DNA of 37,110 nt from Candidatus Caldarchaeum subterraneum (GTDB taxonomy: Archaea; Thermoproteota; Nitrososphaeria_A; Caldarchaeales; Caldarchaeaceae), in contig CALHAG010000022.1 of the NCBI GenBank assembly GCA_937934305.1, forward strand, positions 1 to 37,110, read 5' to 3'. The translations under genes and the position numbers were made by a program. The number at the start of each line of letters is the position of its first letter. Positions within the stretch are counted from its first letter, which is position 1. The notes under the pieces were generated by a model. The model saw only the letters and a list, made by a program, of their open reading frames with translations. It searched no databases and was not told where the DNA came from. Below, piece after piece: positions 14,230 to 22,333 of this stretch.

Positions 14230-15000
14230 CTATCTTAAAACAGCTCCTCCGTCGACGACGATGGATTGTCCGTTGATGAAGCTCGCCATGTCTGAGCAGA
14301 GGAAACCCGCAACCGCAGCCACCTCCTCGGGCCTACCCCATCTCCCGAGAGGCGACTCGGCCGCGAGAGCTGCATACTCAGCTTTTGTGAGATGCTTGGT
14401 GGATGGCTCTGTCTCTATGCTTCCGAGGACAAGTGTGTAGGCTCTGACGCCGAAGCGTCCATATTCGTAGGCGATGTGTTTGGTTAGGCCGAGGATGGCT
14501 GATTTAGCGAGGGTGTATGCAAGCCCTCTATCGTAGCCTGTTATGGCGGGTGTTGAGCTGAAGTTGACGTAGACGCCTCCCCGCTGCTTCACCATCTGCT
14601 CCACGGTGTGTTTAACCATGTTGAAAGACCCGAGCAAGTCAACGCTCATCACATCGATTATTTCCTGCATCGTTGTTTCGACGAGGCCCTTGTTCCAAAG
14701 CCTCGGCTCCAGAACATATCCCGCGACATTCACAACAGCGTCTACGCGCCCGAACCGCTCCAGAGTCTTAGCCACAAAGCTCTCCACAGATTTTTCGTCT
14801 ACGACGTCGAGCATGTCAACGTGTATCCTTTCGGGGCCAAACATCTCGGCCCAGGTCTTCTCCAGGTCACGGAGAACCTGTAAACGCCTCGCTCCCGCCG
14901 AGACAAACGCCCCTTGCCCAAGGAACCAATATGCAACAGCTCTCCCGATGTCACCCGACGCGCCTGTGACGATACACACCTTGCCCTCTAAAATTCCCAC
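14230..15000 (-). CDS. Short-chain dehydrogenase/reductase (SDR family)
   Basis: The 256-residue product is a classical SDR. It has the nucleotide-binding TGASGDIGRAVAYW (TGxxxGxG), NVAGYV for the NAG motif, catalytic Ser in VYVNFSSTPA, and the YxxxK pair in YTLAKSA, with a C-terminal PLGRWGRPEEVAAVAGF block and SIVVDGGAVLR end. A 3-oxoacyl-ACP reductase-like or glucose dehydrogenase-like activity is possible, but the substrate cannot be inferred. ATG 15000 sits about 25 nt from a palindromic TATA shared with rps13 and is predicted leaderless. Confidence 0.9.
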   Translation of the reverse strand: MGILEGKVCIVTGASGDIGRAVAYWFLGQGAFVSAGARRLQVLRDLEKTWAEMFGPERIHVDMLDVVDEKSVESFVAKTLERFGRVDAVVNVAGYVLEPRLWNKGLVETTMQEIIDVMSVDLLGSFNMVKHTVEQMVKQRGGVYVNFSSTPAITGYDRGLAYTLAKSAILGLTKHIAYEYGRFGVRAYTLVLGSIETEPSTKHLTKAEYAALAAESPLGRWGRPEEVAAVAGFLCSDMASFINGQSIVVDGGAVLR

Positions 15001-15020
15001 GACGGTGTCGTGTCGTTGGC

Positions 15021-15030
15021 ATATTTAAAT
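15021..15030. promoter_or_regulatory. Palindromic TATA box shared by SDR and rps13
   Basis: ATATTTAAAT reads nearly the same on both strands. It is about 29 nt before the rps13 ATG and about 25 nt before the SDR ATG, so one element could direct transcription both ways, with leaderless mRNAs on each side. Confidence 0.55.
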
Positions 15031-15054
15031 AGACCATGTGGACATCTAAACCGG

Positions 15055-15540
15055 ATGTCGAAAGACTTCCGCCTAATCGTCAGAGTGCTGAACACCGACG
15101 TCGACGGAACACTCAGGCTGCCCTATGCTCTAGCACGCGTGAAAGGAATTGGTGTAAACCTCGGCTACGCCATTGCGAGGGCTGCTGGCATAGACCCTTC
15201 CACTAGGATGGGAAACCTCACAGAGAAGCAGATTGAGAAAATTGAGCAGATAGCGAAAAACCCTACCCGCTTCGGTATACCTGCTTGGCTTCTAAACAGA
15301 CGGTTTGACCCCGTCACAGGAGAGGACAGACACCTCATCGGAGCCGACCTCGAGCTGGCTATCAAAGAGGATATCCAAACCATGATGAGGACTAAGAGCT
15401 GGAAAGGTATACGACACTCGCTGGGGCTGAAAGTCAGGGGCCAGAGGACTCGGACAACAGGTAGAAAAGGAATGACTGTCGGCGTATCTAGGAAAGCTGT
15501 TGCGCAGCAGACTGGGCAACAGAAAGAGGAGAAGAAATAG
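15055..15540 (+). CDS. rps13: Small ribosomal subunit protein S13 (uS13)
   Basis: The 161-residue product is archaeal S13 at the head of the small subunit. Motifs: RLIVRVLNTDVDGTLRLPYA, ARVKGIGVNLGYAIARAAGI (the helix-hairpin part), EDIQTMMRTKSWKGIRHSL and the basic GLKVRGQRTRTTGRKGMTVG. The reading frame is open further upstream (to 15010), but ATG 15055 is right: homologues begin here and the TATA box is 29 nt ahead. In many Archaea S13 is followed by S4, S11 and Rpo3; here metE follows on the other strand, so the gene stands alone. Confidence 0.95.
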   Translation: MSKDFRLIVRVLNTDVDGTLRLPYALARVKGIGVNLGYAIARAAGIDPSTRMGNLTEKQIEKIEQIAKNPTRFGIPAWLLNRRFDPVTGEDRHLIGADLELAIKEDIQTMMRTKSWKGIRHSLGLKVRGQRTRTTGRKGMTVGVSRKAVAQQTGQQKEEKK

Positions 15541-15542
15541 CT

Positions 15543-16658
15543 TCAGCCAAACATTTCACGAGCCATCGCCGCACCTCTCACGAGGCTGAGCTGCTTTTGG
15601 TAAGCCACATCCCAGCTACGGGTGCGTAGGCCGCAGTCGTTGCAGGCCACGACTTTACCCGGGTCTCCCAAAACCTTCGCAGCGTAAAGAGCCCTATCCC
15701 GAACAAGCTCAGGAGGCTCGACAAAATCTGTGTGGACGTCGACAAGCCCTGGAGCCACTCTAAAGCTTACATCATACTCTTTGAAGACCTTGAGAACCTC
15801 GAACCCTGGTCTCGCATCGGGGTCGGTGCCGAGTCTTGTGGTGTCGGCGTTGGAGCACGAGATTGAGAGAACGTCTATCTTAAGCTCGAGTAATGCGGGG
15901 AATAGTGCCTTGTAATCGGTGTAACAGATGTGTACGGCTTTCTTTGCTCTTATGCCTTGGAAAGTTTCGTTGATGCTTTCAACCACGAGCTCCGACTCAT
16001 GGGGTTTAGTGGCAGCCGCAGGTTCATCCAACTGTATATAATCAACTCCTTCGCTGTCAAGCGCCTTGACAACAGGCCTCAACACCTCTTCCACGAGGTC
16101 GAGAACAAAGTCCCTTCTCCCAGCATTTGCTCTAGCCGCCAAATCTTCCCCCGTTGCATGTTTTGAGTAATATTCATCAAAGGACCAATCGGCGAGTGTA
16201 TAGGCTGAGGTGACTGGAACTTTCAAAGGCTTTTTCGCATGTTTCTTGTTGAATCTCAGCTCGTCCATGTGATAGGGCTGGATGAGCCTTGGCCTTTTTA
16301 CCACAGCGGCCTTGCGGTAGAATTCGTTGTCCCAAACCCTTACCACACCACGGTACTCGAAGCCCTCGATGTATCTCAGCGGATGCTCATACATCTCAAC
16401 CCTTCTCTGCTCACCATCATATACAACATCCAGTCCAGCGGACTCGAAAAATCTAAGTCCATAGATACAAGCCCAATCAACCAACAAATCCTCAGAGACC
16501 TGTCTATTTCTGAGCAGTTCAACCAATTCTTCATAGTTCTCCACATCAAGAGCCTTTCCCCATTTCTCCGCCTGCTCAACAGCTCTAGCCAAGTCCTTGA
16601 CCCTGAACGGCGCCTTGTTGAGGCTTCCAACCTCCATAACAGGAAACAGTTTACTCAT
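15543..16658 (-). CDS. metE: Methionine synthase, catalytic (MetE C-terminal type) protein
   Basis: The 371-residue protein corresponds to the C-terminal barrel of cobalamin-independent methionine synthase, which methylates homocysteine. It shows HPLRYIEGFEYRGVVRVWDN, the SAYTLADWSFDEYY part, EGVDYIQLDEPAAATKPHES, HICYTDY (His and Cys zinc ligands) and CNDCGLRTR (the last zinc Cys). The usual Glu ligand position (VITIEN in the E. coli type) reads SISCSN here. In Archaea lacking the N-terminal half such core MetE proteins use methylcobamide or folate donors; the neighbouring gene supplies an N-terminal-like partner. Its start overlaps that gene's stop by four bases. Confidence 0.9.
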   Translation of the reverse strand: MSKLFPVMEVGSLNKAPFRVKDLARAVEQAEKWGKALDVENYEELVELLRNRQVSEDLLVDWACIYGLRFFESAGLDVVYDGEQRRVEMYEHPLRYIEGFEYRGVVRVWDNEFYRKAAVVKRPRLIQPYHMDELRFNKKHAKKPLKVPVTSAYTLADWSFDEYYSKHATGEDLAARANAGRRDFVLDLVEEVLRPVVKALDSEGVDYIQLDEPAAATKPHESELVVESINETFQGIRAKKAVHICYTDYKALFPALLELKIDVLSISCSNADTTRLGTDPDARPGFEVLKVFKEYDVSFRVAPGLVDVHTDFVEPPELVRDRALYAAKVLGDPGKVVACNDCGLRTRSWDVAYQKQLSLVRGAAMAREMFG

Positions 16659-17602
16659 AGCGACTCACCAGACAGCTTCACGACCTCGCCTAACACCTCA
16701 ATCTTCTTTAAAGCGTATTCATGTGGAAGATGCTCAAGCTCACAGTTCGGCCCTATGTGCAGCTCTCCGAAACTCGCCATCGAGGCCACTTTCTTCATTA
16801 AGGAGACCGTGGCAGCGGCGTCTTCGAGCAATGTGTTTCTTCCGTCGACAAATCCGAGGAAAATACACTTATCCGTCTCCAGTCCACGCAAGCATTCAAC
16901 CCTTGTCTTAAACATGTCCAAGCCAATCACATCAACCGGGAAATCCAGAAAATTGTCGAGGTTCTTCTCCGCTGAACCGAACTGTAAATGGAGCATAAGC
17001 TCCGCGTCAACTGTTTTCCTCAAAACCTCGACGGCTGAGCGAGACAATTCCAAATCCTCTGAAGAAACCTTACCAGAAACGAGATAAGCCGCCGTCAGCT
17101 GAACCTGCGCAAATTCCCCCAATTGTCTAAGATAATGGGCCAAAGCCTGGGCAATATCGTAAACGAGGTCATCCAATCTACTGTAGAATTTGTTGAATGA
17201 GAGTTTTGCGAAGGTGAGCGGCTCGGGGACAACAATCTTTCTCTTCTCGGTCTCGATGAATTGGTGGAAAAAAGGGGATGTATCGATTCTGTTTCGGAGG
17301 CTGAGCTTGCCTGTGATAACTGGTGCTTTGTAGAAAAAGTTGTTGTCAAACCATCGGCTCAAACCGTTGACCACGACGTTTTCAAGAGATGATGCAAACG
17401 GTCTGAGGAGGTCGTTCCAGCCAAGCATCCCGTCTATGATGTAGGCGAAGCCGTTTCGCCGCTGAACCTCGATATAGGCGCGGGAGGTGGACTCCAGCTC
17501 ACTGAGAAGAGCTGTGTCTGATATCTTGTTCTTGGCTCTATCCCTATAGGCTTTTATGAGCTTCTCTGTGCGGGGCAGAGCGCCCACTAGATATGCCTTC
17601 AT
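16655..17602 (-). CDS. MetE N-terminal-domain-like protein (split methionine synthase partner)
   Basis: This 315-residue protein resembles the N-terminal barrel of MetE: MKAYLVGALPRTEKLIKAYRD, YIIDGMLGWNDLLRPFASSL, RWFDNNFFYKAPVITGKL and EPLTFAKLSFNKFYSRLDDL. It lacks the zinc site that the catalytic gene downstream carries. Split MetE halves encoded side by side are known in Crenarchaeota. I start at ATG 17602 rather than upstream, because homologues begin near this and the extension is basic and unlike MetE. The stop overlaps the catalytic gene's start, so the two are translated together and probably work together. Confidence 0.78.
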   Translation of the reverse strand: MKAYLVGALPRTEKLIKAYRDRAKNKISDTALLSELESTSRAYIEVQRRNGFAYIIDGMLGWNDLLRPFASSLENVVVNGLSRWFDNNFFYKAPVITGKLSLRNRIDTSPFFHQFIETEKRKIVVPEPLTFAKLSFNKFYSRLDDLVYDIAQALAHYLRQLGEFAQVQLTAAYLVSGKVSSEDLELSRSAVEVLRKTVDAELMLHLQFGSAEKNLDNFLDFPVDVIGLDMFKTRVECLRGLETDKCIFLGFVDGRNTLLEDAAATVSLMKKVASMASFGELHIGPNCELEHLPHEYALKKIEVLGEVVKLSGESL

Positions 17603-17603
17603 G

Positions 17604-18608
17604 CTACATCCTTCTCTCGGAGCTATGGCCTGGGAAGTAGCCTGCCTTCGGGTCCACGTAGTTTTTGGCAACGTTTACCGCTATGGCTGCCTGCGCAAAC
17701 CCTATCACGAGAAGAGCCAGCTTAACGGAGTCAGGCTGGGTTGCGATGTCTCCAGCGGCGTATACCCCTGGGATGTTAGTCTCGCATCGGGCGTTGATTT
17801 TAATGGCGTTGCCCTCCATCTCGAGGCCCCATTTCTTGAAAAGCGAGACATCGACTATGTGACCTAGCTGGAGCAGTAGTGCATCGCATTCTATTGTCAT
17901 CTCCTCGCCGGTCTTGTTGTTGTAGACCGTTACCTTCTCCAAGTGTTCGCCACCATGTGCTTCCTTGACCTCATAAGGTATCAAGACTTTGACAGGCGAG
18001 TGGAATAGCTCTATGACGGTCCCCTCATGTGCTCTGAATTCGCTGCGTCTATGAACAAGGTAAACCTCAGACGCGATGTCTTTGAGATTGAGGGCCCAGT
18101 CGACAGCAGAGTCACCGCCTCCGACAATAACCACCCGCTTGTTCCTAAACATCCACTTGTCCTTGACCGTGTAGTAGACGCCCTTGTTCTCAAACCGTTC
18201 AACCGAGGGGTTCCCGAGTTTACGGGGTGTAAACGCACCATGTCCAGCGGCTATGAGAACGGTTTTGGAGAAGTGGACACCTTTATCAGTAATCAGCTCG
18301 ATTATTCCGCCGTCAAGCCTCGTCAGGTTAAGAACCTTCTCCGAGAAATGGAAAGTCGGGTTGTATGCGCTCGCCTGTTCATACAAATTTTTCGCCAAGT
18401 CTTTGGACAGAATCTTCGGAAAACCGGCGACGTCGTAGATGAATTTATCGGGGTAAAGGGTTGTTAATTGTCCGCCATAGGTGTCCAGAGCCTCAATCAC
18501 CTTCGTTTTCATACCCCTCATACCAGCGGCGTAGAAGGCCGCGAACAGGCCAGTGGGTCCGGCGCCGATGATGGTGATGTCGTAAACATCAAAAGGCTCC
18601 ATGGTCAT
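17604..18608 (-). CDS. Thioredoxin-reductase-like ferredoxin-NADP+ reductase
   Basis: The 334-residue flavoprotein has the FAD motif IIGAGPTGLFAAFYAAG, EALDTYGGQLTTLYPD, the NADPH-binding VVIVGGGDSAVDWAL and the second FAD motif VYAAGDIATQPDSVKLA, ending with FPGHSS. It lacks the CxxC redox pair of true thioredoxin reductase, and the GHSS tail is that of TrxR-like FNR (YumC type), so ferredoxin-NADP+ exchange is the likely role. ATG 18608 is about 26 nt from a TATA element; TTG 18614 or ATG 18602 are alternatives. One base separates its stop from the MetE-partner start. Confidence 0.88.
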   Translation of the reverse strand: MTMEPFDVYDITIIGAGPTGLFAAFYAAGMRGMKTKVIEALDTYGGQLTTLYPDKFIYDVAGFPKILSKDLAKNLYEQASAYNPTFHFSEKVLNLTRLDGGIIELITDKGVHFSKTVLIAAGHGAFTPRKLGNPSVERFENKGVYYTVKDKWMFRNKRVVIVGGGDSAVDWALNLKDIASEVYLVHRRSEFRAHEGTVIELFHSPVKVLIPYEVKEAHGGEHLEKVTVYNNKTGEEMTIECDALLLQLGHIVDVSLFKKWGLEMEGNAIKINARCETNIPGVYAAGDIATQPDSVKLALLVIGFAQAAIAVNVAKNYVDPKAGYFPGHSSERRM

Positions 18609-18629
18609 CTTCAATAATGCATTTGTGCA

Positions 18630-18640
18630 GATTTAAGTTT
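18630..18640 (-). promoter_or_regulatory. TATA box of the ferredoxin-NADP reductase gene
   Basis: On the minus strand AAACTTAAATC, at the end of the PhoU-like gene, is about 26 nt before the ATG at 18608, suggesting that the reductase and the MetE pair can be transcribed from here. Confidence 0.45.
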
Positions 18641-19625
18641 GCCTCGCCACATACGGCTTAATGGGGAGGCTCAGCTCAGCCACGTCAGCTAGGTCCTCGC
18701 ATACTCTCGCGAGATGGAAGTGTAGCTTGTAGAGTGACGCGGTGTCGCCTCGTCCCGACACTCTCCTGAGAAATTCTTCGCTTCGCTTCATGAACTCGCT
18801 TCTAAGCCCCGTGACTTTGTTTACAAGAGTGATTTCGTGGCTGAAGAAGGCGTCGATTGGGTCGAAGCCTGTTGAGAGAACAATTTTGGCGATGTTTCTG
18901 AACTCCTGTTTCACATCATCGCTCATGGGCTTTTTGTTTCTCAGTTTTTCCTTAGCCATCTCAGCGGCTTGGTCTCCCGCGTCTTCTATGAACTTGGCTG
19001 CGACCCTTAGGTCGAGGAGGTTGAGGGGTGAGGTGTTAAGCCGTTTGGCGAGCGCGGGGTCAACCAGCGCAGAGCGGAGGACACGCACCAGAGTGAAGTA
19101 AAGCCTGTCAACCTCCTCATCCCGTGTGACCGCAACTCTCGCAAGCGAAGAATCATCCATCAACACAGCGTTGACAGCATACTCAACCATTCCCATCACA
19201 AGGTTGTATTGACGTCTTAGAAGCTTCTCGGGGGCCACTGTTTCCTCGTTGAGAACAATCTGCACCTCCACGCTTTCATCGGACTCGTCAACTATCTCCG
19301 CTCCAGCCAACCCGCGGACAACCCGCCTTATCATCTCGAGCCATGTATCGGTTATGGGTGTTTTTGAGACAATTTTTATGGTGTCGTATCCATAGAGATA
19401 TGCGCCGACGAGCAGCTGGCTAAGGTCCTCCGTCAACATAATCTCAACCAATGAAGGACGCCGCGAAAACGGCTTGTCTGGGTAGATGTGCAGCCCACCA
19501 TCCTCCGCGGGACTTATGATTACCTGGGAACCTTTAGACAGCCCCATCCTCTCCACCCATTCCTTTGGAAGAGTGACCGTGAAAGAGCTACCTCCCGTAA
19601 GCTGAACAGCTCTCCTAACTTCCAC
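18633..19625 (-). CDS. AbrB-PhoU domain protein (archaeal phosphate uptake regulator-like)
   Basis: The 330-residue protein has an N-terminal AbrB/SpoVT swapped hairpin (VQLTGGSSFTVTLPKEW, residues about 6-22) followed by a long helical PhoU-type region with repeated QYNLVMGMVEYAVNAVLM and LHFHLARVCEDLADVAEL. Archaeal proteins of this plan are annotated as phosphate uptake regulators, though direct evidence is scarce and no pst genes lie nearby. The start is GTG 19625 (MEVRRAVQLTGG), as in homologues; an upstream GTG at 19664 is only 12 nt from the TATA element and so unlikely. Confidence 0.85.
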   Translation of the reverse strand: MEVRRAVQLTGGSSFTVTLPKEWVERMGLSKGSQVIISPAEDGGLHIYPDKPFSRRPSLVEIMLTEDLSQLLVGAYLYGYDTIKIVSKTPITDTWLEMIRRVVRGLAGAEIVDESDESVEVQIVLNEETVAPEKLLRRQYNLVMGMVEYAVNAVLMDDSSLARVAVTRDEEVDRLYFTLVRVLRSALVDPALAKRLNTSPLNLLDLRVAAKFIEDAGDQAAEMAKEKLRNKKPMSDDVKQEFRNIAKIVLSTGFDPIDAFFSHEITLVNKVTGLRSEFMKRSEEFLRRVSGRGDTASLYKLHFHLARVCEDLADVAELSLPIKPYVARQT

Positions 19626-19671
19626 AATAAGGATAACCTTCGTGGTTGTTGTTAAGCCTATCACAAGATAC

Positions 19672-19680
19672 CTTTATAAC
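19672..19680. promoter_or_regulatory. Divergent TATA element before rpl22 and the AbrB-PhoU gene
   Basis: CTTTATAAC reads GTTATAAAG on the other strand, a good TATA box both ways. It is about 39 nt before the L22 ATG and about 51 nt before the PhoU GTG, allowing short leaders. It is the only promoter candidate ahead of the large ribosomal operon. Confidence 0.5.
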
Positions 19681-19714
19681 ATGACTTGATGGGTTGGATA
19701 ATTTAGACGCGAAA

Positions 19715-20173
19715 ATGCCGACCTGGAGATATTCAACAACAGTCGGTGAAAAGGAGGATGAGGTGCGGGCGAGCCTCAGAGAGATAGATGTCTCACCCAA
19801 GTGGGCGAGGGAGGTCTGCGAGGCTCTTAAGGGCCTGACCATCCCCGAGGCCAAGAAACTGCTCGAAGACGTGATAAATAAGCGGAGAATGATACCCTAC
19901 AAAAGATATAGAAAGAAGCGGGCGCATCATGCGGAGACAAAGGGGCCTGGAGGCTACCCCATCAAAGTCTCTAAGCATCTTCTCAAACTTGTTGAAAGCT
20001 TGGAGGCAAACGCTGAGTTCAAGGGCCTCGACCCAGAGAAGACGAAAATTGTCCACGCGGCGTCACACAAGGGCCGCGTTCTTCGAAAAAACATTGAAAG
20101 AGCCTTCGGACGTTCAAGCCCATATAATCGGACTTATGTTCATATTGAGCTTGCGGCGGTGAGTAAAGGATGA
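19715..20173 (+). CDS. rpl22: Large ribosomal subunit protein L22 (uL22)
   Basis: The 152-residue protein is archaeal L22, which lines the exit tunnel: MPTWRYSTTVGEKEDEVRAS, ALKGLTIPEAKKLLEDVI, the archaeal YKRYRKKRAHHAET insert, PIKVSKHLLKLVESLEANA and RSSPYNRTYVHIELA. Homologues begin at the MPTW Met, so ATG 19715 is chosen over the upstream in-frame codon at 19694. L22 opens the ribosomal operon here; in most Archaea S19, L2, L23, L4 and L3 come before it, so the cluster is split in this genome. Confidence 0.95.
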   Translation: MPTWRYSTTVGEKEDEVRASLREIDVSPKWAREVCEALKGLTIPEAKKLLEDVINKRRMIPYKRYRKKRAHHAETKGPGGYPIKVSKHLLKLVESLEANAEFKGLDPEKTKIVHAASHKGRVLRKNIERAFGRSSPYNRTYVHIELAAVSKG

Positions 20174-20781
20174 CGCTAGTTAAACAGATTCTCGAAACAA
20201 GGATTAAGAAGGCGGATATTGAGGAGTATTTGAGGGAGAAGCTGAAGAACGCTTTCTTCGGCGGGGTTAGCATCAGCTTTACTCCCCTCGGCACAAGAGT
20301 TACAATCTATGCCATGAGGCCGAGCAGGGTTATTGGCCCTAAGGGTAAAGTCATCAAGGAGATTACAGAGGCGCTGGAGAAACAGTTTGGGGTTGAGAAC
20401 CCTGTGGTGACAGTGGTTGAGGTGGAGGTTCCAGAGCTTAACCCCTACGTCATGGCTGAGAGAATTGCGCAGGACCTTGCCAGAGGCCTCAGGTATAGAA
20501 GAGTTGGTTTCTGGGCGGTGAAGCGGATAATGGAGGCAGGGGCTAAGGGAGTGGAGGTTCACATAAGCGGTAAATTGACATCGGCGAGGGCGAGGACGGA
20601 GAAGTTCACAGAAGGGTTTATGCCCAAGTCGGGAGAGCTTGCGATGAACTACGTCCTAGAAGGCAAGTCCTCGGTGCTGCTGAAAACCGGGCTCTTCGGC
20701 GTCAGAGTTCTCATCTACCCACCCGACGCGCCTCTTCCAGAGGAGATAAAGGTGAGGCAAATTGAAGCTCCAAGAGCTTAG
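20170..20781 (+). CDS. rps3: Small ribosomal subunit protein S3 (uS3)
   Basis: The 203-residue product is archaeal S3, part of the mRNA entry channel. It has the KH domain with RPSRVIGPKGKVIKEITEAL, VPELNPYVMAERIAQDL and the C-terminal domain with RVGFWAVKRIMEAGAKGVE, HISGKLTSARARTEKF and GVRVLIYPPDAPLP. ATG 20170 overlaps the L22 stop by four bases, and the L29 TTG lies within its last 20 bases, so translation is coupled on both sides. Confidence 0.96.
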   Translation: MTLVKQILETRIKKADIEEYLREKLKNAFFGGVSISFTPLGTRVTIYAMRPSRVIGPKGKVIKEITEALEKQFGVENPVVTVVEVEVPELNPYVMAERIAQDLARGLRYRRVGFWAVKRIMEAGAKGVEVHISGKLTSARARTEKFTEGFMPKSGELAMNYVLEGKSSVLLKTGLFGVRVLIYPPDAPLPEEIKVRQIEAPRA

Positions 20782-20962
20782 AGAAATGGATGAGAAGGAG
20801 CTGGCTGAGAAAATCGAGGAGCTCAAAGCCGAGCTGAGGCAAGTGGTCTCGGAGATAGGGAAGGGAGGCATGGTTGAAAACCCGATGAGAAAGAGGGAGC
20901 TACGGAAAGAAATAGCAAGAGCCTACACGGTGCTGACTGAGAAGAGGCGACAGAAGAAATGA
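20762..20962 (+). CDS. rpl29: Large ribosomal subunit protein L29 (uL29)
   Basis: The 66-residue two-helix protein matches L29, which sits near the tunnel exit and contacts SRP. It shows LQELREMDEKELAEKIEELK, the ELRQVVSEIGKGGMVENP turn and RKREIRKEIARAYTVL-like C-terminal helix. The start is TTG 20762, within the S3 gene; the next gene starts four bases before its stop. Confidence 0.93.
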   Translation: MKLQELREMDEKELAEKIEELKAELRQVVSEIGKGGMVENPMRKRELRKEIARAYTVLTEKRRQKK

Positions 20963-21198
20963 CCAAGCCACTTAACATCTACATTCTCGGCAAAAGAGTC
21001 AAAGTCATGTACAACAACAAAACATCAGAAGGAGTTGTGGTGTCCGAGACACGTAACATGGTTATGGTGAAGACCATGAAGGGCGCGAAAAGCTTTCCCA
21101 AGATGAACTCTGTATTCATCGTTGACGGCAAGGTTGTCGAGGGAGATATGATGGTTGCAAGGCCTTTCGAGAGATTGTTGAGAGGTGGCGGAAGATGA
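20959..21198 (+). CDS. rnp1: RNase P protein subunit Rpp29 (Rnp1, Pop4)
   Basis: The 79-residue product is a small beta-barrel with GKRVKVMYNNKTSEGVVVSE, TRNMVMVKT and KSFPKMNSVFIVDGKVVEG, the Rpp29 pattern. It teams with Rpp21 to stabilise the specificity domain of RNase P RNA. Its place between L29 and S17 is the conserved archaeal site for this gene; the translation factor aIF1 that often sits beside it is absent here. With Rpp30 and Pop5 at 11482-12391, three RNase P subunits are encoded in this window. Confidence 0.87.
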   Translation: MTKPLNIYILGKRVKVMYNNKTSEGVVVSETRNMVMVKTMKGAKSFPKMNSVFIVDGKVVEGDMMVARPFERLLRGGGR

Positions 21199-21524
21199 GC
21201 GAGACACGCAACATAGGCATCCCGGTCAACCCGCCGAAAACATCCTGCAACGACCCCGACTGCCCCTTCCACGGAAAATTAACCGTGAGAGGTATTTTGC
21301 TAAGCGGCGTAGTCTACAAAAAGAAGATGGACAAAACCGTGGTCGTCGAGAACGAGCATACCGTCTACGTCAAGAAATACAAGAGATACATGCGGAGAAG
21401 ATCACGGATATCCGCACACCTGCCTCCCTGCATAGACGCTGATGTAGGTGACCGGGTGAGGCTGGGCGAGTGCAGGCCTCTGAGCAAGACAGTCAGTTTC
21501 GTAGTTCTGGAGAAGATGGGGTGA
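21195..21524 (+). CDS. rps17: Small ribosomal subunit protein S17 (uS17)
   Basis: The 109-residue protein is archaeal S17, an OB-fold 16S rRNA binder. The N-terminal block GIPVNPPKTSCNDPDCPFHG is the archaeal/eukaryal extension, followed by VRGILLSGVVYKKKMDKTVV and the C-terminal VGDRVRLGECRPLSKTVSFV. ATG 21195 overlaps the rnp1 stop by four bases; L14 follows after a four-base gap. Confidence 0.95.
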   Translation: MSETRNIGIPVNPPKTSCNDPDCPFHGKLTVRGILLSGVVYKKKMDKTVVVENEHTVYVKKYKRYMRRRSRISAHLPPCIDADVGDRVRLGECRPLSKTVSFVVLEKMG

Positions 21525-21528
21525 GAGT

Positions 21529-21963
21529 ATGGCTAAGCGAACACGTGCAGTTGCAGCTGTAGGGGTTCTTGAGAGAAGGCCCAACATACCGCGCACCATA
21601 GTGCCAGGCTCGTTGATAACATGCGCCGACAACTCGGGGGCTCAGATTCTCAAGATTATTCAGGTTCATGGAGTATCTACGAGGCTTCGCCGAGTTCCTG
21701 CCGCGGCGGTTGGAGACAAAGTGAGCGTTACTGTGAAGAAGGGGTCAGCAGACTTGAGGAAGAAGCCGATGCACGCCATAGTGATTCGGCAGCGTAAACC
21801 CTATCGGAGAAGCGACGGAACATGGATATCTTTTGAGGAAACAGCCGCGGTTCTTGTAACACCTGAGGGAGACCTCAAGGGAACAGAGATAAAGGGCCCC
21901 GTAGCCAAGGAGGCGGCGGAACGCTGGCCTCGCGTTGCAAACGCGGCCAGCATGATAGTATGA
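21529..21963 (+). CDS. rpl14: Large ribosomal subunit protein L14 (uL14)
   Basis: The 144-residue protein is archaeal L14 at the intersubunit face. It contains ERRPNIPRTIVPGSLITCAD, NSGAQILKIIQVHGVSTRLR, VPAAAVGDKVSVTVKKGSAD and VIRQRKPYRRSDGTWISFEE. Its start is preceded by a GAGTATG-type gap with a weak purine run. It lies between S17 and L24 as in most Archaea. Confidence 0.95.
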   Translation: MAKRTRAVAAVGVLERRPNIPRTIVPGSLITCADNSGAQILKIIQVHGVSTRLRRVPAAAVGDKVSVTVKKGSADLRKKPMHAIVIRQRKPYRRSDGTWISFEETAAVLVTPEGDLKGTEIKGPVAKEAAERWPRVANAASMIV

Positions 21964-21973
21964 GGTGAAAATC

Positions 21974-22333
21974 ATGTCTTCAGCTTCTCCGAGGAAACAG
22001 CGTCTACGCCGCTACAAAGCTCCCAGACACATTTTAGCCAAGTTTCTGGCTGCTCATCTCTCGCCTGAGTTGAGGAATAAATACGGCAGACGGGCTGTTA
22101 GGCTCAGACAAGGTGACACGGTGAAGGTGATTAAAGGCACTTTCAAGAACATAGAGGGCAAAGTTAAGAGAGTGGATGTCAAAAGACAGATGGCCTACAT
22201 CGAAAACGTCTCAATCAAGAAATCTGACGGCTCCACGGTAGACGTCCCCATAAGGATACCTAACCTCATGATAACGCAGCTCAACCTCGACGACAAATAC
22301 CGTAAAGAAAAGCTGGAGGCGAAGCAGGCATGA
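21974..22333 (+). CDS. rpl24: Large ribosomal subunit protein L24 (uL24)
   Basis: The 119-residue protein is archaeal L24: SPRKQRLRRYKAPRHILAK, LSPELRNKYGRRAVRLRQGD, the KOW motif DTVKVIKGTFKNIEGKVKRV, and KSDGSTVDVPIRIPNLMI. L24 starts assembly of the large subunit. I choose ATG 21974, since a GAGGTGA Shine-Dalgarno run lies five bases before it; the alternative GTG at 21965 lies inside that run. S4e begins four bases before its stop. Confidence 0.94.
   Translation: MSSASPRKQRLRRYKAPRHILAKFLAAHLSPELRNKYGRRAVRLRQGDTVKVIKGTFKNIEGKVKRVDVKRQMAYIENVSIKKSDGSTVDVPIRIPNLMITQLNLDDKYRKEKLEAKQA

Noticed and set aside
15010-15054. Upstream start for S13
   Set aside because: It would begin ahead of the TATA element and adds residues absent from S13 proteins.
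16239-17087. Plus-strand ORF of 282 codons across the methionine synthase genes
   Set aside because: It lies antisense to two clear MetE-type genes, has low-complexity Ser/Lys-rich composition and no recognised domain.
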